Below, one piece after another: positions 12,302-18,342 of a DNA stretch of 18,342 nt. Every line of letters begins with the position of its first letter. Within the stretch, counting starts at the first letter, position 1. Source of the stretch: DSAR01 sp034437315 (GTDB lineage Bacteria > Chloroflexota > Anaerolineae > B4-G1); contig DAOTUC010000273.1 in assembly GCA_034437315.1 (NCBI GenBank), forward strand, positions 1 through 18,342. The letters are read 5' to 3'. Made by a program: the position numbers and the translations under genes. The notes below the pieces were generated by a model. The model saw nothing but the letters and a program-made list of their open reading frames with translations. It was not told where the DNA came from and did not search any database.

Positions 12302-13883
12302 ATTTCCCGAACAACAGGCGGGGCAATTGGCGCAGCTCGTCGCTGCCCAGCAGGAGCGCTGAGAAGACGTAGACGCCGCCGCCGACGAGCAACCGCTCCA
12401 ATCCGTGCGGGTCGGGCCTCAGCGTATGCAAGCCAACCATCGCGATTCCCATCAGGCCGGCCGCGGCCAGCGTGCGCATCAGGGAGCGCGTCGCCGACGC
12501 TTCATCGACGTCGCCCAACCTTCTTCGTGCGATCAGCAGGAGCGCCGCGACCTGGAACCCCACGCCTACCGAGTTGCCCAGAGCGATGGCGCCTTGGGCC
12601 AGCCGAGAAAGCAGCGTCCAACTCAGCGTCGCGTTGATGAGCAATCCCCCCAGCGCGGCCCATAGCGGCGTCCACATATCCCTCCTGGCGTAGAACAACC
12701 GGGCAACGACTTCCAGCGCGCTGTGAGTGACCAGTCCCAGGGCGAAGAATTGTAAGGCCAGATAGACGTGGTCGGTGGCGGCAGCGTCAAACGCGCCGCC
12801 CTGGTAGAGCAGGGCGGTCAGCGGTCGCCCTATGAGCAGCATCACTACCGCCGCCGGGACGCTCAACGCCAGAATCAGGCGCAGCGCCCAGGAGAAGGTG
12901 CGGCGCAGTTCCGCGCCTCCCCCTTTGTCTTCCGTGTTATAGGCCTCGTCGGCGAGACGGGATAAGGTGGGGAAGACGACGACGCCCATCGCGGTCCCCA
13001 GCAAGGTTTCCGGCAATTGCATCAATTTCCAGGCGTACTCGTAGGCCGAGATAGCCCCATCGGGCAGGAATGAGCCAAAAGTCGTCGGCAATACGAAATT
13101 GACGTAGGTCACACCCATACCCAGCATGCGGGGCGCCATTAACTTCAGCAGGGCGCCCAGTTCTGGATGGGACAATGAGGGGCTCCAGTGGGCTTGATGG
13201 CGTATCAGCCAGGGAACTTTGACCAGCAGGTGAGCGACCGCGCCCAGCAAGCCCCCCCAGGCCAACCCGAAGATACCCATCTCCGGCGCAAGCACGGCGA
13301 CGCCGAAGATGCGGCCCAGCGTGTAGAAGAGGGGGGACAGGGCGGGGAGCAGGAAATGCTCGTGGGCTTGCAGGACGCTGGTGACGACGGTGCTGGCGCT
13401 GAAGATCAAGGTCTGGATCAACACCAGGCGCATCAGTTGGGTTGATAATGCGACCTGGGCCGCATCGCCAGCGAAACCGGGCGCGATGAAGACCATGATA
13501 GGACGGGCGAAAATAGCCGCGACAATGCTTGCGCCGCCGACGCTGATCAATATCCAATTGACCACGGTGGAGACGAGACGCCACAAGTCGATGCGGCTTT
13601 GCCTGGACAGCGCGCGCGTGAGAATCGGAATCATCGCCGTCGTCAGGGCGGCGCCGGTGACGACGGTGTTGAGCCCTTCGGGAATCTCGAAGGCGGCGAA
13701 ATAGGCGTCGAGCACCGCCGACGTCCCGAAGGCGCGACTCACGAGCATCTCGCGCACAATGCCCAGTACTTTGTCGATCGCCAAGAGGGATGCGACCAGC
13801 GCTGTGGAGCGGGCGACGCGAGCGACGTTGACATTGACGTGGGCGTCAATAGGCGGCGTCGCACGAGTTTCTCGATGCTTCAT
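12300..13883 (-). CDS. murJ: Lipid II flippase MurJ (MviN family)
   Basis: MurJ moves lipid-linked peptidoglycan precursor across the cytoplasmic membrane. The 527-residue protein is of normal length, with about 14 hydrophobic helices throughout. The N-terminal part shows the family pattern: LGIVREMLVSRAFGTSAVLDAYFAAF (41-66), with the conserved Arg and Asp of helix 1-2, and ITPEG-like IPEGLNTVVTGAALTTAMIPIL (67-88). The middle has SAYEYAWKLMQLPETLLGTAMGVVVFPTLSR, strongly characteristic of MviN/MurJ, and LLYQGGAFD further on. The ATG overlaps the stop of the preceding small gene by 4 bp and lacks a good ribosome site, so it is probably translated by coupling. It ends at the convergent terminator facing mobA. 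Confidence 0.93.
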   Translation of the reverse strand: MKHRETRATPPIDAHVNVNVARVARSTALVASLLAIDKVLGIVREMLVSRAFGTSAVLDAYFAAFEIPEGLNTVVTGAALTTAMIPILTRALSRQSRIDLWRLVSTVVNWILISVGGASIVAAIFARPIMVFIAPGFAGDAAQVALSTQLMRLVLIQTLIFSASTVVTSVLQAHEHFLLPALSPLFYTLGRIFGVAVLAPEMGIFGLAWGGLLGAVAHLLVKVPWLIRHQAHWSPSLSHPELGALLKLMAPRMLGMGVTYVNFVLPTTFGSFLPDGAISAYEYAWKLMQLPETLLGTAMGVVVFPTLSRLADEAYNTEDKGGGAELRRTFSWALRLILALSVPAAVVMLLIGRPLTALLYQGGAFDAAATDHVYLALQFFALGLVTHSALEVVARLFYARRDMWTPLWAALGGLLINATLSWTLLSRLAQGAIALGNSVGVGFQVAALLLIARRRLGDVDEASATRSLMRTLAAAGLMGIAMVGLHTLRPDPHGLERLLVGGGVYVFSALLLGSDELRQLPRLLFGK

Positions 13884-14281
13884 CGGGGTTGCGAGACGTT
13901 TGGCGGGAATGCACCGGCGTCGCCCGCCAGGGGTAAGATCACGTGGAAGGCGCTCCCCGGACAGGCTATTTTATCGTAACCCGCGCTGGCGACTCGTATC
14001 GGGCCGCCGTGCGCCTGGATAATGCCGTGCGTGATGGGGAGACCCAATCCCGGCCCGCCGCCCATAAAGATGGTCGCCAGGATGACGCTCACGCCTAACA
14101 CGGGGAGCGCTGCGGCTTGGCGGTCGGGTGAGATCGCCTGGGAGATGACGCGGATGATCCAGAAGCTGAGAAGCAGCAACAGCGCCAGCGATGCGCTCAT
14201 AATCGAAAACTGCAAGCTCAACTTCAGGCCGGGCCCTATTAGAGCGGCCCAGGCGGCGGTACGGACCATCCGACGCGGCAT
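13880..14281 (-). CDS. Small membrane protein ending in a histidine-kinase ATPase tail (possible kinase remnant)
   Basis: The 133-residue protein has one clear transmembrane helix (about 24-46) and a second hydrophobic stretch (58-73). It then passes directly into GGGPGLGLPITHGIIQAHGGPIRVASAGYDKIACPGSAFHVILPL (74-118). This last part is the G2-box end of a histidine-kinase ATPase domain. The kinase His box, N box and G1 box, needed to bind ATP and transfer phosphate, are all absent, so it cannot be an active kinase alone. It starts two bases after the large kinase stop and overlaps the murJ start by 4 bp; this intact spacing argues against simple decay. It could be a deletion remnant kept for translational coupling, or a regulatory partner that pairs with the large kinase. 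Its function is not known. Confidence 0.6.
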   Translation of the reverse strand: MPRRMVRTAAWAALIGPGLKLSLQFSIMSASLALLLLLSFWIIRVISQAISPDRQAAALPVLGVSVILATIFMGGGPGLGLPITHGIIQAHGGPIRVASAGYDKIACPGSAFHVILPLAGDAGAFPPNVSQPR

Positions 14282-14283
14282 AC

Positions 14284-17200
14284 TCAGTGTTGCTCCCCGG
14301 GCGAGTCGTGAGGCGTTTGTTCGCGACTCGGCGGGCTTTCGATGGCCGATTTGGGCAGGGGTAGGGAGAAAGTGAAGGTCGCGCCCTTTCCCGAGGTCTC
14401 CTCCACCCAGATGCGCTCGCCGTGCGCTTCGAGCGCCATTTTGCAGAAGGCCAGGCCGAGGCCGCTGCCGCGTCCCTGCTGTTCGCCCGTGGTGAATTTA
14501 TCGAAGAGCTTATCTCTGATGGTGGATGGGATGCCTCTCCCGCTGTCGATGACCGAGACCAGCACCTTGGATTTTGTTTCTTCGTCCAGCCGGGCTGTGA
14601 CGCGAATCACGCCATTCTCTGGTGTAAATTTGATCGCGTTTCCGATCAAATTCTTAAGAACTCGTTCGATCAGCGCGGCGTCGGCCCAGACCGGCGGGAG
14701 CGTGTCTGCTACGTCGCTCGTCAGTTGGAGGCTCTTGTTGGCGGCCAGTGGGATTTGTAAGGCAAGGACGTCGGATATGAGTTTGGCAAGTGGGATGACG
14801 GTAGGGTCAAGCGGCATCTGCCGGCTTTCCAGTCGATTGATCTCCAGGATCGCGTTGACCAGTTTGAGCATGCTTTGCGTGTTTTCCTGGGCGATATCCC
14901 ACAGTTGTTGTTGGGTGGAGGAGAGACCGACGTCGAGCGTGTCGCTCAAGAAGGATAGCGCGCCGTGGATGGCGGTCAATGGGTTGCGCAGGTCGTGCAC
15001 CATGGCGTGCGTGAGATCCTCGCGCATACGGGCGAGTAACCGCTCCTCGGTCACATCTCGCAAGACCAACAATCGCCCCAAGTGGGTGGAATCGGTCGTC
15101 ACCGGCAGGTTAATCATGTGGATGGTGCGCGGCGGGACGGTGCATTCACCTTCCCCGGCCGACGTATCGCCGCTCTGGGCGCGTTCCAGCTCGTTCTCAA
15201 TGAACTGGGCGACTTTGGGCGCGCTTTGTTTGATCGCTTCAAAAATGGCTTGTGCGGAACGATTGATCCAATCCTCAGGAGTGCTCTCGATTTGCAAGAG
15301 GGTGAGCGCTGGCGCATTGATGACCAATACTCGTTGTCGTTCCAATTCAGCGCTGACCAGGATAATGCCATCCCGGCTGGCCTCGATCGTCGCGCGCAAA
15401 CGGCTGCGTTCATCAGCGATAGCCTGGAAGAGTCGAGCGTTGGTCACAGCTGTGGCTATCTGCTGGCCCAGGGCTGTTAGTAAGGCTTCTTCCTCGGACG
15501 ATAGGGGGCGTGTCTGGTATGAGAATATGCTCAATACCCCAATGGAGCGATCCTGGTGCAGCAGAGGGATGCAGGAGAAGGCGCGTATGCCCTGGGAGAG
15601 CACAGAATCTAGCAAGGGGACATCATCTATGAGACCTTCGATGGCGTCCATTTCTAAGTCGACGTCGCCTATCGAAAGGACTTGCTCTTGCTGGTGGACG
15701 TGTTGACACAGGGTGTCTTCTAACCTGTTGCGCTTCATTTGCGCCAATAACGCGGGCGGTACGTCCTGCTCTATCGCAATTTGTAGGTACGCATCCCCAT
15801 CATTATCCCTATGCTCGTCATCCCGGGAGACGAGGCTGATTAGGCCAGCGTCGAAATTGAGCGAGTTGAGCGCCGTATTCAGTGTATCGGACAGAACGTC
15901 TTCCAGCATCAGGGATTGACTGGTCGAACGGGCGATGGTGTATAGGGTGTTCAAGCCGGCTGCGTATTGGCTGATCTCGCCGTATAACCGGGCGTTATCC
16001 AGCGCGAGGGCGATGGCTTCAGCGAGATAGGTAGCCAGGAGGATTTCGTCAGCGTCGAACGCCCCGGCCTCCTCGCTGGCGATGTCGAGGACGCCTAACA
16101 CGCGCTTGCCCCGGCGTAGGGGGACGGTCAGCTTGCTTCGATGGATGTTGTGGCTGCTCACGTCCTCCTCGCCGCTGGCGGCGGCGTCGGGGATATACTG
16201 TCGTTCGCCGCTCTGAAAGGCGCGTCCGGCGGCTCCTTGGTTGATGGGCAGGGGATCGGACGCGCTTTGCGCCGTTGCGCCCGCCTGGCCCGCGACGACG
16301 AGGATGGTCTCCGCCGGATCGGGCAAACGGATGGCGACTTCGGACCAACCGGTCAGCCGGGCGATGCTCTCGACGGCGGTCTGGGTGATCGTCTCGGCGT
16401 TGAGGTGTTCCCCGGCGGCGCGGAGGGTCTCGTAGAGCGTCGTCTGACGAATCGCCAGGCGGCGTTGCTCGTCATACATCTGAGCATTGCGGATAGCCAT
16501 TGCCATTTGATCGGTCGACGATTGGAGGAGATAGGCGTGATTGGCGTGAAAATGACCTGTTTCCGGATGGGTCAGAGTGAGAATGCCCAGGATAGCTGAC
16601 CCGCTGGCGATGGGGATGCATAGCACAGATCTGGCCGTGTACGGCGTATTATCTAGCGGGTGCCAGCGTTTGTCTTTGCTCGTGTCTCGAATCAGGGCCG
16701 GTTGACGGTGGTGAAACACCCAGCCGGCCAATCCTCTTTCCATCACCAGGTTCACGATCGACGCTTTTTTCTCCGGAGGTAGGTCCCCTCGGGCCAGTAC
16801 GCTATGGGTGATTTCACCGGCGCCGTCCAGTAGGAACAAGCTTCCCTCCTCGGCCTGTGTCAACTTGACGGCCATATTCAGCGCGCTCTGGAGCGTTTCT
16901 GTTAGAGATGTCCGCTTGATCGTCGCCCGCGCGATGGCGATGAGGTTTTCCAGCAGGTCCTGCTGGGCCAACATATCCGTCTCGGCCCGTTTTTGCTCCG
17001 TGATGTCATCCAGAATAATGAGCTGTCCCTCGCCTCGGCGTCGGTGCTCGTATAGATCAGACGTCTGTAGCCTGTAGAAACGCTCATCTATTTCGACGTC
17101 AACCTGGGTCGGCGCGGTCTCTAAATAACGCTGGAGAGGGGCCATCTTGTCGGGCAAGGCCTGCGCCATAGATTGCCCGACGACTTTTCTCGACGGGCGG

Positions 17201-18006
17201 TCAATGAGTTTCTCTGCGGCCGGATTCAGATCGACGATGCGGCGTTGGTTGTCTACCACGAAGACGGCGTTGCTCAGGTTATCCACGACGACGTTGCGTG
17301 CGATCGGGATAATGTCGAATAGGCGAAAGAAATAGATGCTGGCGATGGCGAGCAGACCGCTGAGCATAAAAGCGAAAGGGGTTGGTTCCAGGGGGAATGA
17401 TGGGAGGACGTAATTATATAACGCGTCGCTGATTATCGGTATCAGGGAGCTGAACAGCAGGGTGACGATCTGTCCCCGATAGAGCGGGGATGAGCGATGG
17501 ATGGCCTGGACGAGCAGGTACAAGCCGATCAGGAGCAGTCCATAGGTATACACCGCGTGAACCTGATGCCACACCCCGTAAGTCGCTTGCCACACGACCA
17601 GCGCCCCCCGGCGTTCGACCGCCACGCTGGTCCAATTCCATTGGTGAAGTTCATTGGTCCACGTGATGATCAGGGTGATCAGCGGCTCAATCGCCAGCGC
17701 GACCATCACTCGAGGATTTAGCCATTTTTCGTGTCCGGTATATCGAAGGAGAAAGATGAACCAGGCGGTCGGGGCGGCGAGGATGCCGATGTATCGCGCC
17801 TTGGCCCAAAATAACTTGGCATCCACGTTTACGCTGACCAGCCTCAGCGTGTACGTCAAGGTCCACACGGCGACCGCGAGCATAAGCGCCGTGAAGGAAA
17901 GGGCGCCCGCAATCGGACGGCGTCTCCACGTGTAATAGGCAATGCCTAATGACATGCCCGTCGCGATAAGCAATGGATATATGAGAGGCGTATGCTGTAT
18001 ATTCAT
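14284..18006 (-). CDS. Membrane sensor histidine kinase: 7TM, PAS, three GAF, PAS-like, HisKA, HATPase
   Basis: This 1240-residue sensor kinase begins with seven hydrophobic helices (about 8-230) of the 7TM kinase type. A PAS domain follows (about 238-340, ending in the ILDDITEQKRAE linker), then three GAF-like domains (about 352-512, 525-675 and 685-862) and a second PAS-like domain (about 868-988). The HisKA domain has the phospho-acceptor His1004 in MVHDLRNPLTAI. The ATPase domain has the N box NLIGNAIKF (Asn1119, Asn1123), G1 DSGRGIP (1154-1160) and G2 GRGSGLGLAF (1178-1187), so it looks active. No receiver domain and no response regulator gene are present in the window. It is the first gene of a tight unit with the ATPase-tail stub (2 bp) and murJ, suggesting an envelope signal. 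The ligands of the GAF domains are unknown. The start is ATG with only a weak AGGCG upstream. Confidence 0.93.
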   Translation of the reverse strand: MNIQHTPLIYPLLIATGMSLGIAYYTWRRRPIAGALSFTALMLAVAVWTLTYTLRLVSVNVDAKLFWAKARYIGILAAPTAWFIFLLRYTGHEKWLNPRVMVALAIEPLITLIITWTNELHQWNWTSVAVERRGALVVWQATYGVWHQVHAVYTYGLLLIGLYLLVQAIHRSSPLYRGQIVTLLFSSLIPIISDALYNYVLPSFPLEPTPFAFMLSGLLAIASIYFFRLFDIIPIARNVVVDNLSNAVFVVDNQRRIVDLNPAAEKLIDRPSRKVVGQSMAQALPDKMAPLQRYLETAPTQVDVEIDERFYRLQTSDLYEHRRRGEGQLIILDDITEQKRAETDMLAQQDLLENLIAIARATIKRTSLTETLQSALNMAVKLTQAEEGSLFLLDGAGEITHSVLARGDLPPEKKASIVNLVMERGLAGWVFHHRQPALIRDTSKDKRWHPLDNTPYTARSVLCIPIASGSAILGILTLTHPETGHFHANHAYLLQSSTDQMAMAIRNAQMYDEQRRLAIRQTTLYETLRAAGEHLNAETITQTAVESIARLTGWSEVAIRLPDPAETILVVAGQAGATAQSASDPLPINQGAAGRAFQSGERQYIPDAAASGEEDVSSHNIHRSKLTVPLRRGKRVLGVLDIASEEAGAFDADEILLATYLAEAIALALDNARLYGEISQYAAGLNTLYTIARSTSQSLMLEDVLSDTLNTALNSLNFDAGLISLVSRDDEHRDNDGDAYLQIAIEQDVPPALLAQMKRNRLEDTLCQHVHQQEQVLSIGDVDLEMDAIEGLIDDVPLLDSVLSQGIRAFSCIPLLHQDRSIGVLSIFSYQTRPLSSEEEALLTALGQQIATAVTNARLFQAIADERSRLRATIEASRDGIILVSAELERQRVLVINAPALTLLQIESTPEDWINRSAQAIFEAIKQSAPKVAQFIENELERAQSGDTSAGEGECTVPPRTIHMINLPVTTDSTHLGRLLVLRDVTEERLLARMREDLTHAMVHDLRNPLTAIHGALSFLSDTLDVGLSSTQQQLWDIAQENTQSMLKLVNAILEINRLESRQMPLDPTVIPLAKLISDVLALQIPLAANKSLQLTSDVADTLPPVWADAALIERVLKNLIGNAIKFTPENGVIRVTARLDEETKSKVLVSVIDSGRGIPSTIRDKLFDKFTTGEQQGRGSGLGLAFCKMALEAHGERIWVEETSGKGATFTFSLPLPKSAIESPPSREQTPHDSPGEQH

Positions 18007-18342
18007 TGGATTCTAGACGCCTTTGAATCTAATCAAAAGCCTCCACTGAAAATCCGGTTTTTTTGGCTTTTTTCAGGGCAGTCTTTGTCAGATGTTTGGT
18101 CGGGAAATGGTCGGGAAAACATTGTTCAGGTTTGAAATCTGCATACCACCGGCACGATTTGTGCGTTCCGAGGCTGTTTTCGGCCAATGCCGACAGTGAA
18201 CTTGTATGAGCTTGACTAGTGGGTCACTTGTCACGGATATAGCCATTTCGATTGTGCCCATTGTTTCCAGGCCCGTGCTCAAAATGACGATTTTGGCGAC
18301 AAATAGGCCTTCTGGGAGCAGTTTTCAAGGAAAATCGCTGTT
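18007..18342. other. Gene-free right edge upstream of the sensor kinase
   Basis: No convincing gene is seen; a 64-codon minus-strand reading (18088-18282) has no family features. The region shows an inverted repeat CTGAAAA/TTTTCAG (18046-18052 and 18070-18076) and a perfect 11-bp tandem duplication (18097-18118). The kinase promoter is presumably here, but no good -35/-10 pair stands out. Confidence 0.5.
18097..18118. repeat. Perfect 11-bp tandem duplication
   Basis: TGGTCGGGAAA occurs twice in direct succession (18097-18107 and 18108-18118), about 90 bp upstream of the kinase start. The one-helical-turn spacing would suit cooperative binding of a regulator on one DNA face, but this is speculation. 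Confidence 0.85.

Noticed and set aside
12937..13584. A 215-codon minus-strand frame inside murJ
   Set aside because: Out-of-frame reading of murJ, rich in Arg and Gly; murJ is intact across it.
14342..15706. A 454-codon open frame on the plus strand opposite the sensor kinase
   Set aside because: It runs antisense through the HisKA, PAS and GAF coding regions of the kinase, has no recognisable domain, and its low-complexity Ser/Arg composition is that of a shadow frame.
18088..18282. A 64-codon minus-strand frame upstream of the kinase
   Set aside because: No ribosome site, no hydrophobic or domain pattern, and it covers the 11-bp duplication; not supportable as a gene.

Overview
The window reads as a chromosomal segment of a Chloroflexota bacterium (Anaerolineae/Caldilineae-like). 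This assignment is an inference from the gene style: an actinobacterial-type inositol phosphate synthase paired with a phosphatidylinositol-phosphate synthase, a very large 7TM-PAS-GAF sensor kinase, an acidic N-terminal extension on NusG, and many short palindromic intergenic repeats. No marker here gives a species. About 17 protein genes and two tRNAs fill most of the 18.3 kb. No CRISPR array, transposase or phage gene is visible.

Layout, left to right. (1) 1-328: no gene, but short inverted repeats. (2) 329-1860, minus strand: a four-helix membrane protein of unknown function behind a medium-chain dehydrogenase/reductase that has lost its zinc ligands. (3) 2028-6772, minus strand: a classic translation/secretion operon. 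It runs promoter, tRNA-Thr, rpmG, tRNA-Trp, secE, nusG, rplK, rplA, L10 leader with attenuator, rplJ, rplL, strong terminator. rpoB does not follow rplL. Three gaps of this operon hold repeat elements. (4) 6769-9078, minus strand: a two-gene unit encoding a cytosolic TIM-barrel hydrolase-like protein, then a protein that appears to fuse a degenerate JAB/JAMM domain, an E2 (UBC)-like domain without an evident catalytic cysteine, and a TPR. (5) 9268-11472, plus strand: an ArsR-type regulator, inositol-1-phosphate synthase and a CDP-alcohol phosphatidyltransferase, forming a compact inositol-phospholipid operon, with mobA just behind. (6) 12300-18006, minus strand: a 1240-residue sensor histidine kinase, a small membrane protein carrying only the tail of a histidine-kinase ATPase domain, and the lipid II flippase MurJ, with 2-bp spacing or 4-bp overlap. 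(7) 18007-18342: no recognisable gene.

How the parts work together. The ribosomal block makes translation and Sec export components; L10/L12 synthesis is probably controlled by the leader at 3161-3297. The plus-strand operon supplies inositol phosphate and attaches it to CDP-diacylglycerol, so the cell probably makes phosphatidylinositol-type lipids under a local regulator. The kinase-stub-murJ unit links an envelope sensor with cell-wall precursor export. The most unusual items are the JAB/E2-like/TPR protein with its hydrolase partner, the kinase-tail stub upstream of murJ, and the nested palindromic repeats inside the essential ribosomal operon.
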